A stretch of DNA of 64,000 bases, from contig JAWUZG010000299.1 in NCBI GenBank assembly GCA_036785705.1, forward strand, positions 310,001-374,000, in the 5' to 3' direction. The translations under genes and the position numbers were made by a program. This DNA is from Acanthornis magna (taxonomy: Eukaryota > Chordata > Aves > Passeriformes > Acanthizidae). Positions 9,946-23,720 of the stretch are shown here, in pieces; the stretch's first letter is position 1, and the number at the start of each line of letters is the position of its first letter. Under the pieces are notes generated by a model. The model was not told where the DNA came from and searched no databases. It was given only the letters and a program-made list of their open reading frames with translations.

Positions 9946-12559
9946 TGGCATGAATATTTTCAACAATTTTACATAAACCTCCTTAAAACCAAATATTTTC
10001 ATTCTCAAGTGCTTTTAAAAACTCAAGGAAGAGTGTCAGATATATTGTAATTGAAATTACTTTTCTTCAAATAAATGTTCCTGAGCATATTTCATAGTGT
10101 TGGCCCAAGTGGGCTATCAATCTGTGTTGGTTTATTTCTCTTGTAGTTCTGAATTTAAAAGGTAATTGTCTCAAAGACGTTATTGCAATGAGTACAGGAA
10201 GCATAACTCACAGAAAGAAAATTCAGTGGTGCAAATATAGAAAATTTATTTACACAAATTGTAAATAAATTAAAGGCTGATATAAGTTTTGGAAATGCAC
10301 ACATGGAAAAGATCAGCATACAAAGTAAAATTAGAGGTACTACCTCTTAAGACTGATCTCCCAAAGATAAATATCTAAAATCAAATATATTGTTGGATTA
10401 CCATCTACAGGGAAGGAAAGACAAATAAGTCATGTGTTAGCCTCTAGAATCAAGCTCTAGACAAAGACAGTATATTCAGCACTCATAATTTACCCTGTTG
10501 CTGCAGCAACAGAGAAGTAACAGGAGGTGAAATTGGCTTCATTTTAGATAAAGAATAACAATTTGCAGGTCTTCAGTGTTTATTGGTGAATTTACACAAC
10601 GGGCATCCTCTGGCAGAAGAGAGAGAACTGCTTTATGTCCTGAAAAAAAAGGAACCTAGATTTATTATGTTCAACAGTCAGGTGGATTAAGAGGAACATA
10701 AACTATTTAGAAGTGCAGCATTTACCTGCTCTCCCAGTTGTTACTGTTCCTTAAATACTCAACAAACTATAAACTAGTATTAGCTGCAACTGTGCTTGGG
10801 AAGACAGGATGAGGTTTAATGTTAATAGTGGTGTTGTATCAATTAATACATAGAGAGCTCAAATCCAGAGCTTTAGGATATGCTTTATGGGTGCCTGTGG
10901 TTCTGCCCCTAATTTCTATCTGAAATTCATTCTTTCTCACATTCTATTGCCCATTTCTTGTTGTGTCAATCTGATCTTTTTGTAGTGCTTACTCTGCTGA
11001 TGTGTCTAGAGGGGAGAAATCATGTCCTGGTCATTAGCTTTACTTTCCTTTGATTTTCTTTGTCATGAAAGGTAACATCGCTTTCACCTCATCCGACCAG
11101 GAAAAGGGCCTGTTTATTAAACAGTCCAATAAACTAATTTACGATAATTTTACAACTATTGAATGGAAGGCACTGCTGTAAGTTGTCCAGTTGTCATGAC
11201 TACTGTGGTGCTACAATGATTAGAAATAAAGAATCTCTGTTCCAGACCTCTGCCCCAAACGTCTGAAAGCAAATAGTCCTGAATTAAATGAGTTATGATC
11301 AATAAACAGGATGTTTTATCCATAATGAAATAATGTCAAGAGCTATTATTTTTAAGACCTTATCTACTTTGGTTATAAATTGAGGGTGACTTTCATTCTT
11401 TGTGTTAATGACATCCTTTTGCTTGCAATCAATATGGAGTTATCCAAATATTGGCCCTCTGAAAAACCAGACGTAGTGAACTTGAAACATCCGAATTTTT
11501 TTCCGCTGAGCAGGGTTTTAGCAGAGTCTAAGCTTGCACCAAATCATTCAGGCTGCAGGCTCTGACACCTGAACTGAGTGCACAGCTATTGCCTGGATTA
11601 TCTGCACAACCAGTTGCACATTGGAGAGTAAAACCTGAGCAAAGGGGAAAAGGGTTTTTCTTTTTTTGGAATAGTTTTTATGTCAGTGTTCCAGTTTTCA
11701 AGTGCACACAGGGCAGGGTTGTGGGATGAAATCATTACATTCTAGGGAGCACAGTTGTCTCTGTCTTTGGTATTATTGGCAAACTAAAAAAATGATCGGG
11801 GAAATTAATGGAAAGGAGGTTTTCAAACGCAGCAGGAAATGCCATGACAGTTGCATTCTCTCCATGACTGTATTGTATATGATGCTAAGAAACTTGGGTG
11901 CTTTGGATGTAGTGAGTAATTGTGCCTTCCTGTTCTTTAAGTGCTGAACTGATTGTTCAGAGATTTAAGTCTTGTAGAGAAATCAACTTTTCCCACTAAG
12001 GATGTCTGAAGGACTTTTCAAGATCTTATTGCGTCAGTGGGTACCTGCACGTAATGCTCTTACAGTATTTGCCTTAAGATGGATGACACTTGAGATTCAA
12101 CTGGGATCCTTCCAGCTTTTTGTAGGAAAGAAAATCATAAAATGCTGCCTTAGTAATGCTGGAACCTTCAGTAATTATTTCTATTGTAATCTGGTAATTG
12201 TGTTTCCTCAGCACACGGAGGGATTAACATCCTGTTAACAGGATTAATATTCCTGTTCCTTTTGTACACTTTCCCCTACATCTAATACCTTTAGAATACT
12301 TTTGAAAGACAACATTTCATGAGGCCATAGTTAATCAAAGCACAGGCTTGAGAAAAGTAGAGTAAGTGCATTTATTTTTCTCCTGCCCTTTCCTCTGCAT
12401 GCCTTCAGTGTTCAATATCACAACCAAAGGATTTGTGTCACATGCACTGCCACAGGCATTAATACAGATTTAAAATTAAGAGACTGTTAGGTGGGATTTT
12501 TCTTACCCACCTATAGATATATGCAAATCTTTAAATACGTCCTGTGAAAGTGAGTCAGT
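9946..12559. other. Gene-free AT-rich interval
   Basis: No recognised repeat family, RNA gene or credible exon. The open frames here are short and without coding character. Confidence 0.45.
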
Positions 12560-12755
12560 GTAGCAAATCCCACACGCCAGAGTGCCCCACGTGCCAGATG
12601 GTCAAGCAGGACACCTCCAGGGACAGGGCAGCCACAGCTTCTCGGGGCACTTGTGCCAGGGCCTCCCCACCCTCACAGGGAACGATTTCTTCTTGATATC
12701 CAGGCTGACCTTCCTTGCAGTTTCCCCACAGCCCAGCACTAAGAATGAGTGGACA
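12560..12755 (-). mobile_element. Diverged CR1 fragment
   Basis: GCAGCCACAGCTTCTCGGGG, then GTGCCAGGGCCTCCCCACCC, then AGGGAACGATTTCTTCTTGA are the reverse of the CR1 3' region. The tail is degraded. Confidence 0.7.
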
Positions 12756-13794
12756 GCTTCGTTCCTTGCCATTGTTCTCCATGCTTGTTTTGTCAGATCT
12801 GTTCTTTTGTATTGTTTCTGCGCCTCTTTTGTTTCTGGCTTCTACCTTTTGCCCTTAAATTCTCATTTTCCCAGGTTCCTGTCCAGATAACCTCTCTGGA
12901 ATAAACACTTTCACATGCTCACTTCAGTTGGTTCTCATCACCAACTCCCTTACTTGTCGGTCAGGTTTGAGTCCTTGTGTTTATGGCTTCCTGATTTATT
13001 TCCCCTTTTTTTTGCCTTGAAAAAGGCCCTTGACAAGATGCCCTTAAAGGAGCAGGCCTTCCCTTCCACCTACACTCACACAAACAGTTCAGTTGTGCTT
13101 CATTTCATGTTGTTATGGAAACAACAAGAGTATGAAACAGAACTTAGATACAAGTGAAGGGGAAAAAATCATGTATTCATGACTATGTGCATCTAGAATT
13201 CCATATGGAACATTCCCGACCCTGTCAAGATATCTGGCAATGAGGATTTGCTTCCAACTTTCATCTCGGCTGAAGTTCAGAATATATTTAGCACTCAGTG
13301 GTGATTTTCAAAGCACTATGCCTGTGATCTCTGATTCCACTGCTAATCAATAAATGGACTTGTGCTTCTACTGACATTGTGCTCTTGGGATGAGCCTAGA
13401 TATGTAAAATAGTGGTAGTTTTCCATTTAGGAGTTTTTGCTCGTCCTTTGGAGCTATAGCAGGCACCAGCAGAACCTCGTGTAACTTACACCCAATAGCA
13501 GCTTTTGGCACCACTTGTGGCAGACAGCCTTCAGTGAGAACAGCACTAATAATTGGAGTTGGGCTGTGGGAAATCAGACCCACTGCTGAGGCCTGCTTAG
13601 CAGAAGGAAGAACTCTCATGCTCACGTTTCTACAAATAATCTCAAGTTCTTGTATTCTTTTTCTGGTTTCTCGATTATCACTACTTTTCAACTTGAAATG
13701 TAATTTAAAAACCTTTTTTAGTTTAGATTTTAAAAAAAATGGATTTCATTTAGCATGATCTCAGAAAAATCATTTAGCATGATTTCAGAAACTG
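12756..13794. other. Gene-free interval
   Basis: A minus-strand open frame of 107 codons (13691-13368) has no recognised similarity and no supporting context. I do not call it a gene. Confidence 0.4.
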
Positions 13795-14036
13795 CCTCAA
13801 GTTGTAGCAGGGGAGGGCCAGGTTGTATATTAGGAAAAATTTCTTTACTGGAACACAGGTCAGGCATTGGAAGGGACTGTCCAGGACAGAGGTGGAGCCA
13901 CCACTCCTGGAAATGTTCAAAAAATGAGTGGACACGGCACTTTTGGATGGGATTTAATGGACACGAGGGATTTGGTTGAAGGTTGGACTTGATGATCTTG
14001 GAGGACTTTTCGAACCTTAAGGATTCTGTGATTCTA
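13795..14036 (+). mobile_element. CR1 3' fragment with terminal repeat
   Basis: The sequence carries a 'TTAGGAAAAATTTCTTTACTGG' type segment, then TTGGACTTGATGATCTTGGA, and ends AAGGATTCTGTGATTCTATA, the full CR1 3' tail. Confidence 0.85.
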
Positions 14037-14072
14037 TATAAGATAGATATATGTATATATATGTATATATGT
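14036..14072. repeat. TATATG microsatellite grown from a CR1 tail
   Basis: Imperfect TA/TATATG repeats follow directly on the CR1 ATTCTATA end, a usual place for microsatellites to arise. Confidence 0.7.
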
Positions 14073-14229
14073 TAAACATTAGACATGGTTTGAAAATATC
14101 ACAGTTTTAAACCACAGATGATGAGCAGGATATTTTTATTCCCTAGAAGGTTTAGAATTATGCAGTCCAATTGTTTTAATTGTATTTTCCTGGAGCATGT
14201 TTTAAAAGCACCAGTAAACAGGTTTATTA

Positions 14230-14330
14230 TTAGAATCAAGGAATTGTAGACTCACAGAATATCCTGAGCTGGAAGGGACCCACCAAGCCCAAGTCCTGGC
14301 ATGAGCAGAGTGGGACAATCCCCTCCCTTG
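14230..14330 (-). mobile_element. Short CR1 3' end
   Basis: AGACTCACAGAATATCCTGA then GCTGGAAGGGACCCACCAAG, and further on GAGCAGAGTGGGACAATCCC. Confidence 0.75.
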
Positions 14331-15527
14331 ATTGGGTAGTGATGTATTTTCTCTGTGCTTTATTCACAGAAGAGATTTTTTTCCACCTAAATTGTCTGGG
14401 ACTTTCTAAAGCAGTTGATAGTTGTATTAAATTAAAAGAATCCATCATTATTGCAATATAGTAAATGCCAGGCTTGCAAATAAATTCGTGCAAATCTATG
14501 TTGCACCGAACGTGGAGATTTGGAGAAGCTTATTTCCCCCAGAATTTCCAGCAGACTCTGAATCTCCGGTCTTACACAGATCTGTTCTTTCCTTTGCAGG
14601 ACTCTGAACAGGGAACTCCTGAACGTCCTTGCAATTATCGAACAGAGAAGGATTTCCTCCTACTCAACACTTTCTCATTTGGACTTTCTAAAATTTTCTT
14701 CATCACTCTTTCTTTTTCATGTGTTTTTATAATGCATTGAAAAAAAAACCCCAAACTATGTTTTCCTAAAATACAATGAAAAAAGCAAGTAAATTGAAAT
14801 AGTCCTGTGCAGCCAAATAATTTTAAATTCTATAGTGGATGTATTCTTTTTCAATGCATATGTTAGTTCCTTATATCCAGCCCCTTATTGAACTGCATGA
14901 GCAAGAGAATTACTTTTATTCTGAAAAATATGAAGATAAAGTAACTGATCATCTGCTGTAGACAATCCAAGCTTCTCATTCTGAACAAAGTCTTTCTTGA
15001 TATTCAGTAGATTTCTTTTAATGAAATTCGTAATGACACATAAAGAAAAAGGTCCTTTCAGCACAGAAGAGCAGGAACTGGCCACAAGAACTTCCTTTGT
15101 TCTGGTATCTTAGGCAATTTGGGATGTTAGAAGCAATTAATTGTTGTTGCCTAATTTAATCAAATGCACTGCTCTTAACAGATCCCGAGGGCCACTTAAA
15201 TCATTTCAGGATATGAGCAGCCAAGCTAAAGTAATCTCCACTCTGGTACTGAATAAAATACTCGCCTGAAAACAACATAACTGCTTTTTAAATCATTTCG
15301 TGCTGCTAGTTGGGTAAAAATACAGGTGAAATAACACTGCTTAAAGATTTAAAAGCTCAGCAAAACAAAAGAAGACCAAACAACAAAAAAAACCCAAACA
15401 AACAAACCCAACTTATTTCTGGGAACACTGAGACTCAAATTATTTACTTTTTCTTCATAACGTAATAGGGTTTTACATGGGTGAAGTAACCATTGCAACC
15501 CTTTAATTCCTAAGTTTTAAGATGAGA
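14331..15527. other. Gene-free AT-rich interval
   Basis: Nothing beyond an A-rich low-complexity piece at about 15358-15412. No exon is supported. Confidence 0.45.
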
Positions 15528-15948
15528 GACCTTAGGGTTGAGTTTGGATTTGACTTTAGTATTAAGCTGAGGGAGCTGGGAAAGGGCTCAGCCTGGAGAA
15601 AAGGAGGCTCAGGGGGACCTTGTGGCTCTGCACAACTCCTGACAGGAGGGGACAGCCGGGGGGGTCGGGCTGTGCTCCCAGGGAACAGGGACAGGAGGAG
15701 AGGGAACAGCCTCAGGCTGAGCCAGGGGAGGCTCAGGGTGGACATCAGCAGGAATTTCTCCATGGAAAGGGTGCTCAGGCCTTGGCAGGGCTGCCCAGGG
15801 AGGTTTGGAGTGCCCATCCTGGAGGTGTCCAAGGAAGGGCTGGAGGTGGCACTGAGTGCTCTGGGCTGGGGACAAAGTGGGCATTGGCACAGCTTGAGCT
15901 CCATGGGATGGGAGGGCTTTCCCAACCTCAATGATCTTGGGGATTCTG
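15528..15948 (+). mobile_element. CR1 3' fragment, longer copy
   Basis: It shows the order CTGGAGAAAAGGAGGCTCAG, TGACAGGAGGGGACAGCC, CCCAGGGAACAGGGACAGGA, TTTCTCCATGGAAAGGGTGC, and ends GGGGATTCTGTAGC. Open frames on both strands are shadows of it. Confidence 0.88.
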
Positions 15949-18224
15949 TAGCAAGAACATTTAAAATTGCTCCATTAGTAATGTAGTGATATTTGAACTA
16001 TTATTTTTTCTACAAATTTAGTATTAGTTACCATTGTCCCTGTGTTACCCTTTGGCAGGGTAACAAAGCAACTGTTTTGTAAGGTAAATAAAATGGCTGA
16101 TTCGATAACACATTCCACCTCCTGTGACTTTATCCCAACAGTGTGTAAACATATCCCCTTCCCCACATCACCTTCCCATTGAGGAACTAAAACTCCTTGA
16201 AAGTACTAAATAGTTACATAAAAGCTTCTATCTCTAGTACACATGACTGTTTAATTTAATTAGTGAAATATCATGTGCTGGTCATCTACATAAATATAAA
16301 AAAAACCTTTTTGACTTATGAACATCCCATAAATGGACACAGACAATAAAAAACAAGAAATTCTTCCATTTCTGGACAAAAAATGTCCCACCATCTGGTT
16401 TTCTCCAGTTGTATAATTTGGACTAATAGTAGAGAAATACTCACATGAATTTAATGATGGAAGACACCACTTCCCTCCCCAAACCTTCTTTAAGTATTGC
16501 AGATTCAGTCATGAGGTAACACATGTGGAAACAGTGACATAAGGAAATGACAGGCATCGTTCCTTGCTTTTCCTGTGAAAGTGTGTGTTTTCAAAATCAG
16601 AGAAAGTCGGAATCATTTAAGAAGTGTGCTGCTTGAAAAAATTATTGTAGGTGTTGACTGCAAAGCCTTAGATCAAAAGATAACATCTGTGACAGCCACG
16701 GAGAGTTTCTGAAGGATGTAAAAGTTTAACAAAAATCTTTATCTGTTTCAATTAAAGAAAAACATTGTGCACCCCCCAGAAGTAGAAATCTGCTGGAGGT
16801 TTTGCTTTCTGGCTTCTCAGACAAAGTAAATTTTTATTAAAAAAGACATGACTTTGATTACATATGCTTCTGAAAGGCCTTGCTTTATGTTTAATGTTGA
16901 TAGAGCATTTCCAATATTACACCTGATGGATTTTCTACAAATAAATTCTTGAGGATTAGCCCTACTTTATTGCAGATCTATTTTCTGAGGCAAGCCACAA
17001 TCCAGAGATACGTCATTTATGCTATTACAGGCTTGCATTTCTGCTGAAACAAATGTGGTTGTTTTCTTAGATGATTTGTTTTGACAGCAGAAAAATGCAT
17101 TTTAGAAGACGGAGGGTGGTCAAAAGGGCTATCAAGAAAGTACCGTATTTATTGATTTATTTATTTATAACTTTTAATGTTTGTTTATTAAATTTATTAA
17201 TTGAAATCCATGTTTAGACATGGATGCTGTCAGTGAGACACACAAGAGTTGTAATATACAATGATTATGGAAGTCCGATCAAGAAGAGAGAAGAAACCAG
17301 CAGTGTGAAAACTTCTCATCTCTCCAGCCCAAGTTACCGCTTGAGCTCTCACCAAGTGTGATGCAGAAACAAAAGGAATAAATTGGTACTCTATGTTTTA
17401 TCATTTGTAACTTGGAAACCTCCCTCTGTGGAGGGTTTCCTCACACCCATTCCCACCACAATCAGCACAGAGACTGCGAAAATGATGTGATGTGCTTAGG
17501 AGGGCCTGTGCTGCCAGCATTCCCACCTGCCCTCCATGCTCCAGAGGGAACTTCTGAACAAGTGGTGAAAGTTTGAGGAGGAAATAAGGCTTGAACCAGC
17601 TGCCTGTTAAAACCTTACAGAAACAGAGCATGGTCTGACTTCCACAGAGACTCTAAAGCACGAGCTCCCCCTCCCCTTGCTTATATCAATTCATCTCTCA
17701 TTTTTGCACCCAGCATGATATAAATTAATAGCAACAATACATTCAAAGGAAGTGTGAGGCAGTGATTTCTCTCTGATGGCTTTTAGGTAAAAGCCCCTTG
17801 GTGTCTGTCCATGGTGACACGTTCTATGGCTTCTGGGCATGACTGTGAGATGTTCCCTCTGACTCAGCTACAGGAAAATCATCATCCTGCCTTTTAGGCT
17901 TTAACTCCTGAGGAAGTGTTTCATGGAGCCACTCTGTGATCTTAGCTTTGTTCGCACATTTAATTGCAATTACACCATCCTTGTACTTCGGTAACAGACT
18001 TAATTGGGCAGCAGGAGCAACAGCTGTAATAGGATTATTTCTCAGATCTCTGCTAGGAAATCACTGCTGCCTCTGTCAGCAGAGCGGGAGGCTCGGGAAG
18101 TTGGGCAGTAGGAATAAAGGCCGTGAATGATTCCTATGGAATTAGTTTATTGATTCCAGCCTTTTTTGCTGTGAAGGGTTTCACGTTGTGAAACAGCGCC
18201 CATGGTCTTTGCAGGTGTGTTGAG
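15949..18224. other. Gene-free AT-rich interval
   Basis: No recognised repeats or genes. The piece at 17401-17631 is more GC-rich and open for 76 codons on the minus strand, but I recognise nothing in it. Confidence 0.4.
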
Positions 18225-18390
18225 CAGTATTTTGCAATATGGAATTGTTAGGATTTCAGGCCATCAGGTGCAACCACCACCACGGTCACCACTGACTCCT
18301 GTCCCCAAGTGCCACATCCACATGTTCTCTGAACACTTCCAGGGATGGCAACTCCACAGCTTCCCTGGGCAGCCTGCTCACTCTAATATC
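18225..18390 (-). mobile_element. Diverged CR1 fragment
   Basis: CCCCAAGTGCCACATCCACA, then CACTTCCAGGGATGGCAACT and CCTGGGCAGCCTG match the reverse of a CR1 3' region, as at 31380 and 40750. Confidence 0.75.
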
Positions 18391-18536
18391 ACCAATATTA
18401 CTTCTTTTTTCCTAAGTTTCCATTTCATCAAGTCACTATTGGGAGCCCACTAGATTTACTATTCAAGCTTCTGTAAAGATTAACAGTTTTATTTAAAATA
18501 ACTTAACTATGGTTATTTTAGCTATTAACTATTTAA

Positions 18537-18566
18537 CTATGCATTAACTATGGTGTTAATGCATAG
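18537..18566. repeat. Perfect inverted repeat, 12-nt arms, 6-nt loop
   Basis: CTATGCATTAAC and GTTAATGCATAG flank TATGGT. The neighbouring sequence has several further AACTAT words, so local copying probably produced it. Confidence 0.9.
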
Positions 18567-20089
18567 ACTTTATAAAAATTAACCTAAAATCTGATCAGGC
18601 AGTTAAGTATATCTCCCCAGTCTCTGGCAGAGGATCCAATGTTTGCTGGCATTGGTCAGGGCAACAATTTTTAATTTTGTGTTTCACATTCCTACAGTAA
18701 AACATTAAAATGCAGTACAGTTTTTGAGAGAAATAAGGCAATAATTGAACTAAGTAGCGACACACATATATAAGTAATAAATCAAATTAATCACAGAAAG
18801 AATGCAAGTATAGAAAATAGGAAATATGTTTCTTTATATAAAATGGAGAATAATATTTTTCACCTTTTTTTCACGTTACTCTGCAGCCTTTGAGACACAC
18901 TGTGCTATTTATGTGTGTCATTAGCCTATAATAAAAATACCAGTAGCAGCTGGCTACGTGTCTTTGTGTTCATTTGGTCTTCTACAGAAAGAAAAATACT
19001 TCTATGTTCCCTTTCTTTTTTCCTTCGAGTTTCTTTTTTTAGGGTAAGTACCATTTATTTTCAATAAGATCTTTATCATTGTAATAGTCATATCAGAATT
19101 TAATAACTCTCTATGTCACTGTTAAAGATCCCATTGATTAATTAGTAGATTTTTGTTATGTTAAAGGAAAAGAATATAGATTATATTTTTTTTAAACATT
19201 GAATCTATATTTTTATTCTATTAAGCCTACCTTACATGACAAACTAATATGAACTAGTCATGTACTGCCATGGCATGGAGCAATTTTAGCCATTACCAGA
19301 AATAATTTCTTGTAAATCTTAAGGAAAGCTGGAGCAGAGGTTCACAATCTCATTTTCTACACATGGACAAGGCTTAAGTACAATAAATAAAGTATTGAAT
19401 AACTTGAATGGAGGAGAATCATTGTGGAAGTAATCTCATTTTTTTGATCATCATTTTAATTCACACTATTTTTTCCCTTTTCTTTTTAATACAGAATCAT
19501 CTCACACCTCAAAAATTCCAAAGAGGACTCACTGAAGGAAATACTGGAAGATGGCATTTCAGAAATAAAATTATAATAATGTGAAGCCTGTGTCTAAACA
19601 ACTGAGAAACTGGAGTTTGTGTTAGTTCTGTGGATTCTGCAGGCTCTGCAGCAGTGACTAGAAATATTCACAAGACCTCTTTCAGTACAAAGATCGTTGG
19701 TCTGGGATGCTCCAATATAAGGCAGCTCCAAAGTTTTGGGGTCTGCTCTCCCTGGAGTCCATCAGCCATTGAAGGCTGTGGCTGCCTTGTAGTGCCTGTG
19801 TTTGTTTCATGTTCTCTGTTCCAACTCAGCAGCAAAAAAACCTCTGAGTGCCCCCTTCAGCTGACTCTGGATCAGGTGTCATGACATATGCAGACCTTCC
19901 AGAATTTCTGGAAAATTGTGTTAATTGTGCAGATTATGGAAGTTCCCAGACCTGGGTACTGAAGCCTCCGGTTATTTGTATAGAAGGAAAAGGGTACCTC
20001 TATGAGATCTGGTCCATGAACAAATCAAGAGAGAAATAGCACAATTCCTATGTCTCCAAGTTTTGTTTCCTATTTTCAATGGGCTGGTC
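18567..20089. other. Gene-free AT-rich interval
   Basis: No recognised element or credible exon. Confidence 0.4.
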
Positions 20090-20185
20090 TGGCTGAGGAG
20101 AAGGGCAGAAATTGAAAGGGATTGAGCAACCTGGCCTAGGGGGCCGTGGCAGGAGGTTGGAATGAGCTGGTCCTAAGCTCCTCTA
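20090..20185 (+). mobile_element. Short diverged CR1 piece
   Basis: GATTGAGCAACCTGGCCTAG then GTGGCAGGAGGTTGGAATGA resembles the CR1 3' region ('caacctggtctagtgg...'). No terminal tail is present. Confidence 0.55.
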
Positions 20186-20889
20186 TGTCACTAACCACTT
20201 ATGATTTCATGACTCCATGAAACTCAGAAATGTTTTTCTCTGTCCGTGCTTGGTTCAATGAGCTGTCCTTTCTCAGCTGCTGTGTGTTTGTCCCAGGCAG
20301 GCTGTGCTGCCAAGGCACTCCAGCCACGCAGCAGAGCTCAACATTTCAAACACCACGGAGTATTTGTCCTTTACAGACCTGAGTATCTTTGGCCTAAAGA
20401 TCCAATAACTGTGTCACTGTCAGATATCAACAGTTCATCAGCGTGGATTTCACTTGTGCTGTCATTCAGATTTGCAGTGATGCCATGATGATAATATTTT
20501 ATCATGATGTTCTTTTTGTTTTATTCCTTTCGGCAACGTAAAGTGCCAACTTGACCTGAATTACCAGATTAATAAATCATATTAATAAGACATGATAAAG
20601 TAAAGCAGTCAATCACTTACCAGTCTGGAGAGAGCGTAAAAACAGAAGATTGCAATTCTCAGGTCAGGTATTCTCACTCAGAGAACTCTCTCCTCTTTTG
20701 GCATCCAACACAGGGGGACATCCCAAGTCGGAAAATTCATACCAAAATTAACAAACTTCTTAGGCCATTGCCACTGTTTCTATCAAGTTCAGTGGAGCTT
20801 AAAAGTCACTTTATAGCCAGTTGCTACAAGATGCTTTGTATATTCTGTTGCTCAGCTCTGAAATTATTTTATTAATTTGTGGAATAACG

Positions 20890-21222
20890 AATCATGGAGC
20901 CATAGAATATCTGAGTGGGAAGGGACCCACAGGAATTATGGAGTCCCAGCCCTGGCCCTGCACAGACCCCCAACAATCCCACCCTGTCCATCCCTGGCAG
21001 TGCTGTCCAAACGCTCCTGGAGCTGTGGCAGCCTCGGGGCCGTGCCCATTCCCTGGGGAGCCTGGGCAGTGCCCAGCACCCTCTGGGGAAGAACCTTTCC
21101 CTGATCTCCAGCCTGACCTGCCCTGGCACAGCTCCAGCCCTTCCCTGGCTCCTGTCCCAGTCCCAGAGCAGAGATTGGAGCTGTCCCTGCACTGCCCCTT
21201 GGGAGGAGGTGCAGTATCACAG
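20890..21222 (-). mobile_element. CR1 3' fragment
   Basis: It starts with CATAGAATATCTGAGTGGGA and continues GGCCCTGCACAGACCCCCAA and GATCTCCAGCCTGACCTGCC. It is the same subtype as the plus-strand copy at 28205-28605. Confidence 0.88.
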
Positions 21223-23096
21223 CTCAGCATATCAAAGACAAAGCCCTTGTTCCCTAGAAGACAAAACTTGTTTATAAAACTTCATAAAATTTTTCATTGT
21301 TTCATCTCTCTGTATAACATGAGGTATATCACAACCAACCTATCTGATTTAAGCTATGCCTGCTTCTTATTTTCCTTCTCTAAAATCCAGGTAAAACCAC
21401 ATAACTGAAAATTATATTTATGTGTTGGTGTAGTGACACATAAATGAGATACTTGAGAGGGTGCATAACATGCATTTCCATCTACCTTCCCTCCAGCTTG
21501 CTATTGCACTGGCCAAGTCAGTGATGCACATTACTTGTCCAGCTCTCAAAAACAGGAACCTCAAGAACTTTCAAATAATCCAGAAAAAAGGAAGAAGAAA
21601 CAAATAACAACAAAAATCTTCAGCGTCAAAATATTTCTGCTCTAAGATGAATTGGAAAACCTTACTCTTTCCTTTGATATATGGTTTCTGGTAGTGACCT
21701 CGATACTGCTCAATAACTACATGTCCCAAAATTGCCAGGAAAAACCTGGGTTTCTCTGTCTTGTTGGTTCCCGACCTGGAAATAAACTGATAGGTTTTGT
21801 GAAAAGTGTAAGATCAGGGTGGAGCACACTGAGTGCAAAATAATCCAGAGTTTGTGCCACCATTTAAACTAAAAGTAGACCTAAGGAAACATAAAAGATG
21901 TCACTCACACCTGCACTTGGCAAATTCCAACATCCTGGGCCCAAAGCAGATAATAACCAGGAGAAGGTATAAATATATATTTGAATAATGATTTCCATTT
22001 GACAGGATTTTCACAACCATCTGTTCCTTCAGGTGAAAGTAATTTCTTTACGCTGAGTAATTCCTGACACCTTTTCCTTACATATTTGTGGGAATTTTAA
22101 ATGTAAATACTGATTACAATGTGCTGCACAGTATTTGTAGCTTACAGAGCTTGAGAATGATGCCTTAACTGCACTGCCTGTGTTTTAAAATCACTTTACA
22201 TTCAGTGGTGATGTAGTGTGAGACATCCATGGTTTGCCATCACCTTGGGGAGAAACATTCCCATCCCGGACTGATTCCCCAGGGAACTCTTTTGACCTTG
22301 CTTGCTAACAGAGGCTTTGTGGGGAGATGCAAATGACTGTGAATTGTTAATGCGGTGCTTCTCAGCACCAGGCAGAGGAATGGCCCTGTGTACATTCCAG
22401 CACTCAGCAAAAAACATAACCCAGGCTATCATTGGCATTCTCTAACTCCAGATTCTGAATTTATTGCCTTCCACCCGTGAAATGCAGCTCCTGTACCTGG
22501 CAGGAACGCGCCGAGGGTAATTAATGACACACTGCTCAATCAAATAATGGAACTCAGGCCTGAAAGTTCTGCTATATTTAAGGAACTTAAGAGTGCTTTT
22601 CATTCACAAATGAGGTTTGGCAGGAAGAGGAAAATTCCCTGTGATTTACTGAGGAAGCCGAAGCTGTGTCCTGCTGTAAGATTTCCGTGGGCTGTGGGAT
22701 GTGCTGCGCTGGCTTCGTGTGCCTTTCCAGCTGGGACAGGTGATGTATTTCTGCTGAAACTGGGCAACAGGGCCGGGTTTGCGTGAAGTTTAGGCCTCAT
22801 TTAAAATACCCAGGCAGAAGAATCAAATGGAGTTCTAGGATTGGGGCTGAAGTAGCCTGTGCTCGGAGTGGCTAAAATAAGTCTCAATTAAAACGAGCCA
22901 TGGCTGCTGGCTTGGATCCATCCCTGCTACGTGCCCACAGAACAGCTTTCCATAAGGATCTCAGTTGTCTAGCACATTAAAGGATTATTTCTTCACTGAA
23001 TACATTGGCAAAGGGTGGCGAGGCTGAGTCGTTAATCGGGTTCAGGGTTCAGGGGAGCTCCTTTAAGGCATATTGCAAAAAAAGAAAATTGAATGT
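21223..23096. other. Gene-free interval
   Basis: Mostly AT-rich. Positions 22450-22950 are more GC-rich and free of recognised repeats. This could be a conserved non-coding element or an unknown exon, but nothing in it is decisive. Confidence 0.4.
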
Positions 23097-23720
23097 ATCA
23101 TGGAATTACAGAATCCCAGAATGGGTTGGGTTGGGAAGACCTTAAAGCCCATCCAGTCCTACCCCTGCCATGGGCAGGGACACCTTCCACTGTCCCAGGC
23201 TGCTCCAAGCCCCAATGTCCAACCTGGCCTTGGGCACTGCCAGGGATCCAGGGGCAGCCACAGCTTCTTCTGGGCACCTGTGCCAGGGCCTGCCCACCCT
23301 CCCAGGGAACAATTCCTTCCCAAGAGCCCATCTATCCCTGCCCTCTGCCATGGGAAGCCATTCCCTGTCTCCTGTCCCTCCATGCCTTGTCCCCAGTCCC
23401 TCTCCAGCTCTCCTGGAGCCCTTCAGGCCCTGCCAGGAGCTCTGAGCTCTCCCTGGAGCCTTCTCCTCTCCAGGTGAGCAGCCCCAGCTCTCCCAGCCTG
23501 GCTCCAGAGCAGAGCTCCAGCCCTTGGAGCATCAATGCCTTCTCTCAGCTTTTTTCAGCAGATCAACATCTTTCTTGTGTTTGGGCCCCCAGGCCTGGAC
23601 ACAATATTCTGCATCGGGCCTCACAAGATCAGAGAAGAAGGAAGAATCACCTCCCTCGAGATGATTCCTGTAGGAGTTCTACCTGTCCTATGAGACAGAT
23701 TTTTAATCCATTTTATAAAG
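23097..23720 (-). mobile_element. CR1 3' fragment, the longest in the window
   Basis: It opens with the reverse tail (GGAATTACAGAATCCCAGAA), then the standard 3' region to about 23330. It then runs into the upstream segment with GAGCTCTCCCTGGAGCCTTC and GGCCTGGACACAATATTCTG, which is the end of the CR1 second ORF. Confidence 0.85.

Noticed and set aside
13368..13691. 107-codon minus-strand open frame
   Set aside because: It has no recognisable similarity, splice sites or context.
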